Below are positions 35,265 to 47,512 of a DNA stretch of 57,770 bases, in pieces. A program made the position numbers and the translations under genes. Within the stretch, counting starts at the first letter, position 1; each line of letters begins with the position of its first letter. The stretch comes from Pseudomonadota bacterium (GTDB lineage: Bacteria > Pseudomonadota > Alphaproteobacteria > Caulobacterales > Caulobacteraceae), in the NCBI GenBank assembly GCA_023412655.1, contig JAEYNH010000072.1:1-57770 (forward strand), written 5' to 3'. A model generated the notes under the pieces. The model made no database searches. It was not told where the DNA came from and saw only the letters and a program-made list of their open reading frames with translations.

Positions 35265-36007
35265 GCGGCCCTCGCGTACTTGTCGTAGCCTTCGCGCTCC
35301 AGCTCGAGCGCCAGTTCGGGCCCGCCCGAGGCCACGATGCGGCCACCCGCCAGGACGTGCACGCGGTCGGGTTTGATGTAATCAAGCAGCCGCTGGTAGT
35401 GGGTGATCACCAGCATGGCGCGGTCCGGCCCACGTAGGGCGTTGACCCCGTCGGCGACGATGCGCAGGGCGTCAATATCCAGGCCGGAATCCGTCTCGTC
35501 GAGGATCAGGAAGCGGGGCGAAAGCATCGCCATTTGAAGGATTTCCATCCGCTTCTTCTCACCTCCCGAGAAGCCGACGTTGAGCGCTCGCTTGAGCATC
35601 TCGAAGTCGATCTTGAGCTCAGCGGCCTTGGCCTTGGCGAGCCGCAGGAACTCGGGGGCGCTGATCTCGGCCTCGCCGCGCGCCTTGCGCTGGGCGTTAA
35701 GGGCGGTGCGGATGAAGGTGAGGGCCGGGACGCCCGGGATCTCCAGCGGATACTGGAAGGAGAGGAACAGGCCCCTGGCCGCACGCTCGTTAGGCTCAAG
35801 GTCCAGGAGGTCCTCGCCATCCAGCGTGGCCGACCCCGCCGTGACTTCGTAACCCTCGCGCCCGGTCAGGACATAGGACAGCGTCGACTTGCCGGCCCCG
35901 TTCGGCCCCATGATGGCGTGCACCTCACCAGCCGGAACTTCCAGGTCCAGACCCTTCAGGATCTCGTTGCCTTCGACGGCGGCGTGCAGGTTCGAAACAG
36001 AGAGCAT
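35261..36007 (-). CDS. sufC: Fe-S assembly ATPase SufC
   Basis: SufC is the ABC-type ATPase that drives structural changes in SufBC2D. The 248-residue protein has Walker A MGPNGAGKST, the Q-loop region, signature FSGGEKKR, Walker B FLILDETDSGLDIDAL and the H-loop LVITHYQRLL. The ATG at 36007 lies 48 nt after the sufB stop. Confidence 0.97.
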   Translation of the reverse strand: MLSVSNLHAAVEGNEILKGLDLEVPAGEVHAIMGPNGAGKSTLSYVLTGREGYEVTAGSATLDGEDLLDLEPNERAARGLFLSFQYPLEIPGVPALTFIRTALNAQRKARGEAEISAPEFLRLAKAKAAELKIDFEMLKRALNVGFSGGEKKRMEILQMAMLSPRFLILDETDSGLDIDALRIVADGVNALRGPDRAMLVITHYQRLLDYIKPDRVHVLAGGRIVASGGPELALELEREGYDKYARAA

Positions 36008-36055
36008 TCTAGGCGATCTCGCGGACGGCGGGCTTGAGACGGGCGGAGAGGATCA

Positions 36056-37525
<1,470 letters not shown>

Positions 37526-38680
37526 TTACGCAACTTCCTTCCGCGGGGCGCCGTGGCGGGCGACATGGCGGGCGTGAGCCTCCAGCCAGACGTCCGCGAA
37601 CCGGCTCCAGTCCGCCTCGGTGGTGTTCCAGCCCGCGCTCACGCGGATGGCGCAACCGGCCAGGTCGCCCTGGTCCATGGCCAGGAGGACGTGGCTGGCC
37701 TTGACCTTGCCCGACGAGCAGGCCGAGCCGGCGCTGACCATGATCCCGGCCAGGTCCAGGGCCATGACCTGCAGCTCGGAAGACCAGCCTGGGGCGGCGA
37801 CATTAAGGGTGGTGGGCAGGCGGGGAGATGACTCGCCCATGACGGTGGCGCCGGCTGCCTTGAGGCGCGCGGCGGCGGCGTCGCGCCAGGCGGCCTGACG
37901 CGTATTGTCAGCCAGGGACGCTCGCAGCACCCGGGCGGCGGCGCCCAGGCCGGCGATGCCGGGGATGTTCTCGGTGCCGGCCCGGCGGCCCCGCTCATGC
38001 CCGCCACCATGCTGGCGGCGGGTCAGTACCGCCCGAGCCCCGAACGCCAGGGCGCCGACGCCTTGCGGCGCGCCGATCTTGTGGCCGGAGAGCGCGAGGG
38101 TGTCGGCGCCAAGCGCCGCCATGTCCACCGGCATCTTGCCCAGCGCCTGGATGGCGTCCACGTGGAGCCAGCCGTCGGCCGCCCGGACGAGCTGGGCGGC
38201 TTCTATGACGGGCTGGATCACCCCGGTCTCATTGTTGGCCAGCATCAGTGCGACGAACGGTCGCCCATCGGCGGCGTCCCAGCGCGCGAGTCGTTCACCA
38301 AGCCAGCCGAGGTCCGCAACTCCATCACGGGTGACCGGCAGCAGTTCGACGGCCACGCCCGAGGCCTTGGCCGCTTCCAGCACGGTGGCGTGCTCGATCG
38401 CCGAGACCACGAGGCGGCGAGCCCCCGCGGCGACGGCGCTGTCGATAACCAGGTTGTTGGCCTCGGCTCCGCCACTGGTGAAGACCAGGTTGGCGGGCGC
38501 TGCGCCCACCAAGGCCGCCACGTCCTCGCGGGCGTGTTCCATCATCGCCCGGGCGGCGCGCCCCCAAGCGTGTATGGAGGACGCATTGCCGGTGACGCCC
38601 AGCGCGTTCACGACGGCCTCGACCGCCTCAGGTCGAACCGGCGCGGTAGCGTTGTTGTCGAGATAGACGGGCTCGTTCAT
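37526..38680 (-). CDS. Second cysteine desulfurase (IscS/NifS-like, class I)
   Basis: The 384-residue PLP enzyme starts MNEPVYLDNNATAPVRPEAV and has TSGGAEANNLVI, AIEHATVLEAAK, NNETGVIQP, HVDAIQALGK, the PLP lysine in ALSGHKIGAPQGVGAL, AGTENIPGIAGLG, and the catalytic cysteine in SAGSACSSGKVKASHVLLAM, placing it in the IscS/NifS class distinct from SufS. Its ATG overlaps the iscR stop (ATGA) and it abuts sufB. It probably provides sulfur to the pathway or to other acceptors. Two different desulfurases in one operon is a known alphaproteobacterial layout. Confidence 0.93.
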   Translation of the reverse strand: MNEPVYLDNNATAPVRPEAVEAVVNALGVTGNASSIHAWGRAARAMMEHAREDVAALVGAAPANLVFTSGGAEANNLVIDSAVAAGARRLVVSAIEHATVLEAAKASGVAVELLPVTRDGVADLGWLGERLARWDAADGRPFVALMLANNETGVIQPVIEAAQLVRAADGWLHVDAIQALGKMPVDMAALGADTLALSGHKIGAPQGVGALAFGARAVLTRRQHGGGHERGRRAGTENIPGIAGLGAAARVLRASLADNTRQAAWRDAAAARLKAAGATVMGESSPRLPTTLNVAAPGWSSELQVMALDLAGIMVSAGSACSSGKVKASHVLLAMDQGDLAGCAIRVSAGWNTTEADWSRFADVWLEAHARHVARHGAPRKEVA

Positions 38681-39114
38681 GCGGCGACCTGCCCGCCACG
38701 CAGCCGGCCGCCGACCACGTCGGCCAGGCTCACCGAGGCAAGATAATCCTCGATCTGGCGGCCGAGATCGGCCCACAGATCGTGGGTGAGGCAGCGCTCA
38801 CCGCGGATCATGCAGCCCTGCCCCGCCTTCTCGCAGCGGGTGGCGCGCAGCGGCTCATCTACCGCATGAACGATCTCGGCGATGGTGGTGGCGTCCGCCG
38901 GCCGCGCCAGCCGATAGCCGCCGCCAGGTCCACGGGCCGACTTCACCAGCCCCTTGCGACGCAGGCGGGCGAACAGCTGCTCCAGGTAGGAGAGCGAGAT
39001 CTCCTGCCGCGCGGCAATGTCGGCGAGAGCCACCGCACGCGCGGCCTCGCCCTCGCGCCGGGCGAGGTCTGCCATGGCCATGACGGCGTAGCGGCCTTTC
39101 GTCGAGAGACGCAT
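38677..39114 (-). CDS. iscR: Rrf2-family Fe-S regulator IscR
   Basis: The 145-residue repressor starts MRLSTKGRYAVMAMADLARR, has the winged-helix recognition region EISLSYLEQLFARLRRKGLV and GPGGGYRLAR, and three cysteines C94, C101 and C108 plus H111 (RCEKAGQGCMIRGERCLTHD) able to bind a [2Fe-2S] cluster. Spacing is Cx6Cx6C rather than the Cx5Cx5C of E. coli IscR. Family knowledge predicts that it senses Fe-S status and represses its own operon. The ATG at 39114 begins homology. It heads the operon. Confidence 0.93.
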   Translation of the reverse strand: MRLSTKGRYAVMAMADLARREGEAARAVALADIAARQEISLSYLEQLFARLRRKGLVKSARGPGGGYRLARPADATTIAEIVHAVDEPLRATRCEKAGQGCMIRGERCLTHDLWADLGRQIEDYLASVSLADVVGGRLRGGQVAA

Positions 39115-39215
39115 GAGTCTGAACCCGATGCAGTTTTCGCGCGCATCCAGAGCGGCCTGTGCTACAAGCCGCGCCTCGCGCGGGGCTTTGGAACCAGTCG
39201 CTTCCAGATGGTCGC

Positions 39216-39248
39216 GACTTAGGAAGACCAAGCGCCGTAGTCAAGTAT
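39216..39248 (-). promoter_or_regulatory. Probable suf operon promoter with an IscR-like half-site
   Basis: On the minus strand TTGACT (39239-39244), 17 nt, then TAAGTC (39216-39221) can serve as a promoter about 100 nt before iscR. The -35 lies inside ATACTTGACTA (39238-39248), which fits one half of the E. coli type 1 IscR consensus ATASYYGACTR. The second half is not preserved. Confidence 0.45.
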
Positions 39249-39274
39249 TCGGGACCGACTTGAGAGGGGTCTAG

Positions 39275-39925
39275 ATGCCAGAGGTTGTTCTGACCGGCGC
39301 CGCCGGGCGGATCGAAGGCCGTTATTCGCAGGGCAAGAGCGAGACCGCGCCGGTCGCTCTCATCCTGCACCCGCACCCGAAGGCCGGCGGCCAAATGAAC
39401 AACCCTGTGGCCGTTCAGCTCTTCCACATCTTCATGAAGCGCGGCTTTTCGGTCCTGCGCTTCAACTTCCGGGGCGTGGGGCGCAGCCAGGGCGAGTTCG
39501 ACGGCGGCATTGGCGAGCTCGCGGACGCGGCCACCGCCCTGGACTGGCTGCAATCCACCAATCCGGCGGCCTCCCAGTGCTGGGTGGCCGGTTATTCGTT
39601 CGGCGCCTGGATCGGCATGCAGCTGCTGATGCGCCGCCCCGAAACGGACGGCTTCATCTCGGTCTCGCCACCGACCAATGCCTACGACTTCTCCTTCCTG
39701 GCGCCCTGCCCAGCCTCCGGCCTGATCCTGCACGGTGGCAACGACACGGTGGTGCCGCCGGTCGAGGTGGAGCGCGTCGTCTCCAAGCTGCGCACCCAGA
39801 AGGGCATCGTCATCGACTACGACGTGGTCGAAGGCGCCAGCCACTTCTGGATGGAGAACCTCCCCGACGTGGAAAGCCGCGTCGGCGCCTATCTGGACAA
39901 GCGCCTCGAGGCGAACCCGGCCTGA
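39275..39925 (+). CDS. Alpha/beta hydrolase
   Basis: The 216-residue protein has the alpha/beta-hydrolase oxyanion region LHPHPKAGGQMNNPVAVQLF, the nucleophile elbow GYSFGAWIG with catalytic serine, an acid in GGNDTVVPP and a late histidine in EGASHFWMEN. It resembles the small KANL3/TEX30-like hydrolases of proteobacteria. The substrate is unknown. It is divergent from iscR, and its stop overlaps the NTF2-like gene start as TGATG. Confidence 0.87.
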   Translation: MPEVVLTGAAGRIEGRYSQGKSETAPVALILHPHPKAGGQMNNPVAVQLFHIFMKRGFSVLRFNFRGVGRSQGEFDGGIGELADAATALDWLQSTNPAASQCWVAGYSFGAWIGMQLLMRRPETDGFISVSPPTNAYDFSFLAPCPASGLILHGGNDTVVPPVEVERVVSKLRTQKGIVIDYDVVEGASHFWMENLPDVESRVGAYLDKRLEANPA

Positions 39926-40305
39926 TGTCGACGTCCCCCGAGGACGCCATCCGCGCCCGACGCCGGCTGACCAACAAGCTGATCGCCGCCCACGAGGCGG
40001 CGCGGCTGCGGCCGTTCTTCGCCCCCGACGTGAAGCTGGTGGTCGGCGATGGGGCGCTGATCCTCGGTGCGGGCGAGGTCGTGGAGGCGTTCGCGGCCCA
40101 GTTCTCGGACCCGACCTTCGTCACCTATGTCCGTGAAACCGAGGCGGTGGAGCCTGACGCGGAAGGCCTGCGGGCGGCCGAAACCGGTCGCTGGACCGCC
40201 GACTGGAAGGGGCGACCTCCCATGGGCGGCCGATATCTCGCGGTCTGGCGCAAGGTCACCGGCCAGTGGGTGATCGAGAGCGAGCTGTACGTCACCCTCA
40301 CCTAG
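39925..40305 (+). CDS. NTF2-like (SnoaL/DUF4440-type) protein
   Basis: The 126-residue protein has an N-terminal helix pair, the strand APDVKLVVGDGALILG, the helix VVEAFAAQFSDP, and closing strands AAETGRWTADW, RYLAVWRKVTGQWVIESELY as in NTF2-fold domains of the DUF4440 or SnoaL group. Such folds bind small ligands or act as simple enzymes. It is translationally coupled to the hydrolase by a 1-nt overlap, and its stop shares CTAG with the stop of the convergent M23 gene. Confidence 0.75.
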   Translation: MSTSPEDAIRARRRLTNKLIAAHEAARLRPFFAPDVKLVVGDGALILGAGEVVEAFAAQFSDPTFVTYVRETEAVEPDAEGLRAAETGRWTADWKGRPPMGGRYLAVWRKVTGQWVIESELYVTLT

Positions 40306-41375
40306 AGGCGCGTCTCCACGCGCCTTTCATCCCAGACCTTGCCGTCGCGCAGGATGCGCAGCTCGGCCCGGTAGACGCCGGGCGGCCAGACGCCGGATGA
40401 TCGCCGCTTGCCGACGAACTGCAACTGGTGCGCACGGGTTTGGGTGACGGGCGGCGTCGTGGCCTCGGCCAGCACCTCTCCACCCGGTCCAGTCAGGGTG
40501 AGTTGCAGGGCATCGCCGGCCAGCATCGAAATCGCGCGCATATAGGCCACCAGGACCGGCGCATCTGAGCCTGCGGCGGCGAACCGGCCGGTCTCCAGCC
40601 GGTCCATGTCCAGCGGCTCGCCGGCGAAGCCCGCGTTCAGGATGACGCCCGGCCGATAGCCGAGACTGCGCGCGGCCTCGGCGGTCCACAGCGAAGGCTG
40701 CGCCGCACAGGCGCCGGGCGCCACCGCGCCTGGGGCAAAAGGATCGGTGAGCACGCCATCATGCATGACGCTGAAATGCAGGTGCGGGAACTCGGTGAGA
40801 CCGGATAGGCCGACACGGCCGATCGGCTGGCCCGCAGTCACCTGGTCGCCCGGCTTCACCTGCAGGCTGCCCTGCGCCATGTGGCAGTAGGCGCTGGTCC
40901 AACCGCTCCCGTGGTCGATCACCACCGCATTGCCGCAGCCGATGTCGTTCACCGCCGCGACGCCGACCGCCTGGACCGAGACGTCGGGCACGCCATCCCG
41001 CACCCGCAGGACCGTCCCCGGCCCTGCCGCGAGCACCGCCACGCCCCGGGCCTGTGCGGCCATATCCGGCAGGCGGATGTCCACGCCTTCGTGGCCGTCG
41101 TTCGTGGCTGCGCCGCAGCGATAGTCTAGAACCCCCGGGCCGGGATCGCGGTCCATGTAGCGCTGGATTTCGCAGTCCGTGCCGATCTGGCACGCGACCG
41201 GAACAACGAACTGCGGCCCGGCTGCGTCCTGCGCGGGCAGCGGGGTCGGGCCCTTAGTCTCTGCCCTCGGAGCCCCCTCGGGCGGGCGCGGCGCACGGGA
41301 TGCGGTCGCCTCGCTATCGCAGCCGACGAGGATCAGGTTCGACAGCAGCAGGGCGGCGAAGGGCGCGGCGCGCAT
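40302..41375 (-). CDS. M23-family peptidase lipoprotein
   Basis: The 357-residue protein has a lipoprotein signal peptide with lipobox LVGC (C19) and a Pro-rich linker. Its lysostaphin-type M23 domain carries HEGVDIRLPD (HxxxD), SGWTSAYCHMAQGSL and FPHLHFSVMHDG (HxH), followed by a C-terminal beta-rich region of about 130 residues. It probably cleaves peptidoglycan crosslinks or other glycine-containing peptides at the outer or inner membrane surface. It is a separate transcription unit. Confidence 0.88.
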   Translation of the reverse strand: MRAAPFAALLLSNLILVGCDSEATASRAPRPPEGAPRAETKGPTPLPAQDAAGPQFVVPVACQIGTDCEIQRYMDRDPGPGVLDYRCGAATNDGHEGVDIRLPDMAAQARGVAVLAAGPGTVLRVRDGVPDVSVQAVGVAAVNDIGCGNAVVIDHGSGWTSAYCHMAQGSLQVKPGDQVTAGQPIGRVGLSGLTEFPHLHFSVMHDGVLTDPFAPGAVAPGACAAQPSLWTAEAARSLGYRPGVILNAGFAGEPLDMDRLETGRFAAAGSDAPVLVAYMRAISMLAGDALQLTLTGPGGEVLAEATTPPVTQTRAHQLQFVGKRRSSGVWPPGVYRAELRILRDGKVWDERRVETRL

Positions 41376-41452
41376 GAATCAGGTCTCTCGGACGGACTGA
41401 CAAGCTTGCCCCGGCAGCCCAGACCAGGAAAGCGGCCGATCCTGGGCGGCCT

Positions 41453-41656
41453 TCAGAACCTGCGCCGGCGCGTACGCTTCAGGGCGGTGACCGCATAGGC
41501 GGCGAAGGCGGCTGACCTGCGGGCGGTGTTCGGATCGGGGGCCAGCCCGCCCACGGTTTCGCCTTCCGGCGTGGTCAGCCGCCAGGACCAGGCCTCGCCC
41601 GCGGTGCGGAGGGAGAAGCGGCAGCCGTCGGGCGTTGGGGTAAGAGGCTCGTCCAT
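41453..41656 (-). CDS. Small hypothetical protein
   Basis: The 67-residue protein (start MDEPLTPTPDGCRFSLRTAG) has an antiparallel-strand-like middle with EAWSWRLTTPEGETVGGLAP, then a basic C-terminal helix ending LKRTRRRRF. There are no membrane segments and no recognised family. It lies between the M23 lipoprotein and the sensor kinase gene on the same strand. Coding potential is fair, given the GC-rich third positions. Confidence 0.55.
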   Translation of the reverse strand: MDEPLTPTPDGCRFSLRTAGEAWSWRLTTPEGETVGGLAPDPNTARRSAAFAAYAVTALKRTRRRRF

Positions 41657-41719
41657 GTGGCCAAGGTCGCGGCCGGCCGTGCAGGCGGCGCCGGGGCGCG
41701 TGTGGAGTTTCGATGCAGA

Positions 41720-43306
41720 TCAGATTGCCGCCGACGGCAGGCTGACGCGGAACGCGGCGCCGGCGCCCTCCCCGGCCAGCAGCTCGAGACGCCCGTTGCT
41801 GGCGGCCAGCAGCGAGCGGGCGATGGGCAGGCCAAGGCCCGTGCCGCCCTGCGCCCGCCGGCCGGTGAAGAACGGCTCGAACAGGCGCTCGCGGTCCGCC
41901 GCCGGCACGCCGGGGCCATCGTCCGAGACGGTGACCGTGACGGCGTCGCCCTGCACCGCCACATCCACCAGCGCCTGGCCGGCGCCCGCCTGGCGGGCGT
42001 TCTGCAACAGCACGGCCACGACCTTCTCCACCGTCTCCGCAGGAACCGCGGCCGCCGGGAGCGCCGGCGGACGGCGCACCTCCACCGCAAAACCCGGTCC
42101 TCGCTCGCCGTCAACGGCCCGTGCGATGGGCGGGACGATGTCGGCCGCGGCGCCGGGCTCTGGGATGGCCATGTCAGCCCGCGCCAGGTCCAGCAGCCGG
42201 GTCACCAACTGCGACAGGCGCTCGGCGTCGGCGGCGATGTTGTCGAGGAAGCGGCGACGCTCGGCCGGCGACATCTCGTCCAGATGGTCCTGCAACAGCT
42301 CCACAGCGCCACCGATGCCCGCCAGGGGTGTCTTGAACTCGTGGCTCACGGCGGCGGCGAAGTCGCGCAGGTAGCGGCTGCGGCGCTCGATCCTCTCGGC
42401 CATCGCCCGGAAATCCTCGTAGAGGGCGCGAATCTCCACCGCCGCCGTCGGCGGTGTTTCAGGGATCTCGCCTCCGCCGGCGGCCACCTGACGCGAAGCG
42501 GCGCTCAACTCCTCGATCGGCCGGGTGACGCCCCTCGAGACGAGGCCCGCCATCACCACCAGGATGCCCAGGATCACGCCGCCGCCGATGAGCAGCTTGC
42601 CGCGATCCTCGTACAGCCCCCGGAACAGCGCCCGGGGCGAGCGGGACAGCAGCAGCACGCCCACCACCCTATCGTCGACCACGATGGGGCGAGCGTGGTG
42701 CAGGCGCACGGCGGAGGCGCGGCTGAGCCACTCGAAGGGGTAGACCGGTTGGTAGTCGCCGTTCCGCCGGAACACCGTGCGGGGCCGCCCGGCCAGGGCC
42801 TCGCGCACCTCCGGCAGGGCTGAAAGATCGCCGCCCTGGCCCTGGCCCATGGCGACCCGGCCTTCGCCGTCGATCAGCACGACCGAAGCGAGGGTCGTCC
42901 GCGTGGTTCGCTCCACCACCGGCGCGATCTCCACCGCGGTGGCCAGGGCCGCCGCATCCACTGGTCCCGCCGCAAGGGCCGGCGCTGGGCGCTCGGGAAG
43001 CATGGGCGAGCGCGACAGGTCGATGGTGGTGGGCTCCGGCTGGAAATAGTCCGGCGGCGGATCGGCGGGCCGCGGCCTCGGTGCAGGAGCCCCGGGCCAT
43101 GTGGTTGCCGCCAGGGCCGCCAGAGCGGCTCCCTGGGCCACGAGTTCCGCCTCGGTCTGGCGAACCAGGGTGTTCTCGAAGACCCGCAAAGAGATGGCCG
43201 CGATGCCGGGCATGGCGGCCGTGAACAGGAAGACCGCCAGCAGGATGTCGCGCAGCCGCAGGGCCGGCCAATGCCGCTTTAGGAGGCCCTTGGCGGCGTC
43301 GATCAC
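41720..43306 (-). CDS. Membrane sensor histidine kinase
   Basis: The 528-residue kinase has TM1 (about 19-40), a periplasmic region of about 195 residues rich in Pro (residues 70-235), TM2 (about 238-258), a HAMP-like linker, the phospho-acceptor H322 in AVSHEFKTPLAG, an N-box VLLQNARQAG, and G-boxes DDGPGVP and GGTGLGLPIARSLL. It overlaps the response-regulator stop by 4 nt (ATGA), so they form a cognate pair. The signal is unknown. Confidence 0.93.
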   Translation of the reverse strand: MIDAAKGLLKRHWPALRLRDILLAVFLFTAAMPGIAAISLRVFENTLVRQTEAELVAQGAALAALAATTWPGAPAPRPRPADPPPDYFQPEPTTIDLSRSPMLPERPAPALAAGPVDAAALATAVEIAPVVERTTRTTLASVVLIDGEGRVAMGQGQGGDLSALPEVREALAGRPRTVFRRNGDYQPVYPFEWLSRASAVRLHHARPIVVDDRVVGVLLLSRSPRALFRGLYEDRGKLLIGGGVILGILVVMAGLVSRGVTRPIEELSAASRQVAAGGGEIPETPPTAAVEIRALYEDFRAMAERIERRSRYLRDFAAAVSHEFKTPLAGIGGAVELLQDHLDEMSPAERRRFLDNIAADAERLSQLVTRLLDLARADMAIPEPGAAADIVPPIARAVDGERGPGFAVEVRRPPALPAAAVPAETVEKVVAVLLQNARQAGAGQALVDVAVQGDAVTVTVSDDGPGVPAADRERLFEPFFTGRRAQGGTGLGLPIARSLLAASNGRLELLAGEGAGAAFRVSLPSAAI

Positions 43307-44037
43307 GCCGGCCGGTCTCCCCGCGCGCCGCCCTGGCAGGCGCCGAGGCGGTAGCCCACGCCGGCGCGGGTCTCGACCACGTCATGAGCGCCGAGCCGAG
43401 CGAACTTGCCCCGCAGGTTGCGGATATGGCTGTCGATTGTGCGGTCGGTGATGGCGAAGCCGGGACCGTGCAGGCGGTCGATGATGGCGTCGCGGCTGAA
43501 CACCCGCGTCGGCGCGCTCATCAGCACCTTCAGGATCTGCAGTTCGGTGACGGTGAGGCTGACCTCCACCCCATCCCACGCGGCGGCCCACCCCTCCGGG
43601 TCCAGCGCGAGCCGACCGTGGCGCAGGGTCCGGCCCGTCTCCGCGCCGTCGGGCGCCGCCGCCCTGGTGCGGGCCCGCCGCAGGATAGCCTGGACCCGGG
43701 CGGTCACCTCCCGCGGGCTGAACGGCTTGACTACATAGTCGTCGCCCCCGAGCTCGATCCCGAGCACGCGGTCGATCTCGTCGTCCCGTGAAGACAGGAA
43801 CAGGATCGGCAGGTCGCCCTGGGCGCGCAGCCGCCGGCAGACCTCCAGCCCGTCCAGCTTGGGCATGTTGATGTCCAGGATGACGAGGTCGGGTGCCTGC
43901 CGGGCCATCTCGGCGAGGGCTGCCTCCCCATCTTCCGCCTCTCGCGCGGCGAGGCCCGCCTTTGCAAGGGCGAAGACCAGGAGTTGGCGGATATGCGGAT
44001 CGTCGTCGACGACAAGGACCTCGGGCATGGCGTCCAT
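43303..44037 (-). CDS. OmpR-family response regulator
   Basis: The protein of about 244 residues has a receiver with VVDDDPHIRQLL, the phospho-accepting aspartate in LVILDINMPKLDGLEVC, SS in FLSSRDDE and the lysine in VVKPFSPREV, followed by a winged-helix domain with VSLTVTELQILKVLMSAPTR and TIDSHIRNLRGKF. It is activated by the adjacent kinase and probably binds DNA. The ATG at 44037 is chosen because the receiver fold begins there; an in-frame ATG at 44118 would add 27 residues and has an AGGGA site, so it remains possible. Confidence 0.9.
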   Translation of the reverse strand: MDAMPEVLVVDDDPHIRQLLVFALAKAGLAAREAEDGEAALAEMARQAPDLVILDINMPKLDGLEVCRRLRAQGDLPILFLSSRDDEIDRVLGIELGGDDYVVKPFSPREVTARVQAILRRARTRAAAPDGAETGRTLRHGRLALDPEGWAAAWDGVEVSLTVTELQILKVLMSAPTRVFSRDAIIDRLHGPGFAITDRTIDSHIRNLRGKFARLGAHDVVETRAGVGYRLGACQGGARGDRPA

Positions 44038-44223
44038 GATCCGGGCTTCCGCGCCCCCGTCAACGCGCGCTGAAGCGCCGCCGCTGGAGGGCTCGCTGAG
44101 CTGGAAGCCGAAGGACATGGCGGGTTTCCCTGGATTTCGGCCCTGGCTAGTCGCGCCATGTCAGGCTGTGCGGGACCTGCCTTGCAAGCCCCGCCGCTTT
44201 CGTTTGCAGAAGCCGTGCAGTCC

Positions 44224-45522
44224 CTAGACGCCGGCCGCCGACAGCGCCTGTTCCAGGTCCGCCAGGATGTCGTCGATGTGTTCGATGCCGATCGACAGCC
44301 GCACATACCCCGGCGAGACGCCGGTGGCGGCCTGCTCCTCCGAGGTGAGCTGTGAATGGGTCGTCGACGCCGGATGGATCGCCAGGCTGCGGGCGTCGCC
44401 GATGTTGGCCACGTGATAGAACAGCTTGAGAGCGTCGATGAACCGGCGGCCGGCCTCGACCCCGCCCTCCAGTTCGAAGCCCAGAAGGCCGCCATAGCCG
44501 CCCTTTAGATAGCGGTCCGCCCGCGCCCGCGTCTCGCCCGACTGGTTGGAGGGATGTATGACCCGGGTGACGCCCCTGCGGCTGGCCAGGTGTTCGGCCA
44601 CGCGCTGGCTGTTGGCGCAGTGGCGCTCCATCCGCAGCGCCAGGGTCTCGATACCCTGAAGGATCTGGAAGGCGTTGAATGGCGACAGCGCCGCGCCCAG
44701 GTCGCGCAGCAGGATGACCCTCGCCCGCAGGATATAGGCGATGGGGCCCAGGGGCTTCACCGCCTGGGTCCAGACCGCGCCGTGGTAAGACGGGTCCGGC
44801 GTGTTCAGCAGCGGCTGGCGCTCTGGGTTCGCTTCCCAGTCGAAGGCGCCGCCATCGACGATCAGGCCGCCGATCGAGGTGCCATGCCCGCCGAGGTACT
44901 TGGTGGCCGAATAGACCACCACCGCTGCGCCATGCTCCAGCGGCCGGCACAGGAACGGCGCCGCCGTGTTGTCCATGATCAGCGGGATGCCCTGTTCGCG
45001 GCCGATAGCGGCCACCTCCGTGATGGGGAACACCTCCAGCTTCGGATTCGGCAGGGTCTCGCCGTAGTAGGCGCGCGTCCGCTCGTCCGTGGCGCGGCGG
45101 AAATTCTCCGGGTCCGACGGATCGACGAAGCGGACCTCGATGCCCTGATCCTTCAGGGTGTTGGCGAAGAGGTTCCAGGTGCCGCCGTAAAGGGCGGTGG
45201 AGCTGACGATGTTGTCACCGGCCCGCGCCAGGTTCTGGATCGCAAAGGCCGAGGCGGCCTGGCCCGAAGCGACTGCCAGCGCGCCCACGCCGCCTTCGAG
45301 GGCGGCGACGCGCTTCTCCAGCACGTCCGTCGTCGGGTTCATGATCCGCGTGTAGATGTTGCCCAGTTCCTGGAGGGCGAACAGGGACGCGGCGTGGTCG
45401 GCGTCGCGGAACTGGTAGGAGGTGGTCTGATGGATCGGCACGGCCACCGAACCGGTGGTGGGGTCGGCTCGCCAGCCGGCGTGCACGACCAGGGTCTCGG
45501 GCCGCAGATTCTGCTCAGACAT
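44224..45522 (-). CDS. metY: O-acetylhomoserine aminocarboxypropyltransferase
   Basis: MetY makes homocysteine directly from O-acetylhomoserine and sulfide in methionine synthesis. The 432-residue PLP enzyme of the Cys/Met-metabolism family has MNPTTDVLEKRVAALEGGVG, SGQAASAFAIQNL, the PLP lysine in VVYSATKYLGGHGTSIGGLI, and the late NIGDARSLAIHPASTTHSQL. The ATG at 45522 is preceded by AGGAG; a short in-frame extension lies upstream. No SAM riboswitch was recognised; a hairpin upstream is probably the previous gene's terminator. Confidence 0.93.
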   Translation of the reverse strand: MSEQNLRPETLVVHAGWRADPTTGSVAVPIHQTTSYQFRDADHAASLFALQELGNIYTRIMNPTTDVLEKRVAALEGGVGALAVASGQAASAFAIQNLARAGDNIVSSTALYGGTWNLFANTLKDQGIEVRFVDPSDPENFRRATDERTRAYYGETLPNPKLEVFPITEVAAIGREQGIPLIMDNTAAPFLCRPLEHGAAVVVYSATKYLGGHGTSIGGLIVDGGAFDWEANPERQPLLNTPDPSYHGAVWTQAVKPLGPIAYILRARVILLRDLGAALSPFNAFQILQGIETLALRMERHCANSQRVAEHLASRRGVTRVIHPSNQSGETRARADRYLKGGYGGLLGFELEGGVEAGRRFIDALKLFYHVANIGDARSLAIHPASTTHSQLTSEEQAATGVSPGYVRLSIGIEHIDDILADLEQALSAAGV

Positions 45523-45539
45523 GATGGCTCCTACGCATA

Positions 45540-45564
45540 CCAGCGACCCCACGCGGGTCGCTGG
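45540..45564 (-). terminator. Hairpin between the monooxygenase gene and metY
   Basis: A 10-bp perfect stem CCAGCGACCC (45540-45549) with GGGTCGCTGG (45555-45564) and a 5-nt loop lies 20 nt after the monooxygenase stop and 18 nt before the metY ATG. No T-run follows on the minus strand, so termination may be partial, or it may stabilise the transcript. Confidence 0.5.
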
Positions 45565-45584
45565 TCTTCTCTAGAACAGAAGCG

Positions 45585-47396
<1,812 letters not shown>

Positions 47397-47432
47397 GGCG
47401 TACCTCCCGCCTTGTTATCAGCGGGCAGCGTG

Positions 47433-47448
47433 CCGAACGATCGTTTGA
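47433..47448. promoter_or_regulatory. Operator-like palindrome upstream of the monooxygenase
   Basis: The perfect 10-bp palindrome AACGATCGTT (47436-47445) sits within CAAACGATCGTTCG on the minus strand, 40 nt before the monooxygenase ATG. Symmetric AAACGATCGTTT-like sites are common targets of TetR-family repressors, which often control catabolic monooxygenases. No regulator gene is nearby. Confidence 0.4.
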
Positions 47449-47484
47449 CCGGCAAGGGTGACGTGGAGTGAAGGCGTTGCGTTT

Positions 47485-47512
47485 GGCTCCCCCAGGCGGA
47501 CCCAGGGGAGCC
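47485..47512 (-). terminator. Hairpin terminator of the M20 amidohydrolase gene
   Basis: The 8-bp stem GGCTCCCC (47485-47492) with GGGGAGCC (47505-47512) begins 8 nt after the stop codon. There is no T-run on the minus strand, so strength is uncertain. Confidence 0.5.

Noticed and set aside
36009..36055. Possible small peptide MILSARLKPAVREIA between sufB and sufC
   Set aside because: Only 15 codons and no strong ribosome-binding site; more likely part of the operon spacer.
45523..45584. SAM riboswitch upstream of metY
   Set aside because: Only a simple 10-bp hairpin is present. No pseudoknot-forming SAM-II-like core could be drawn.
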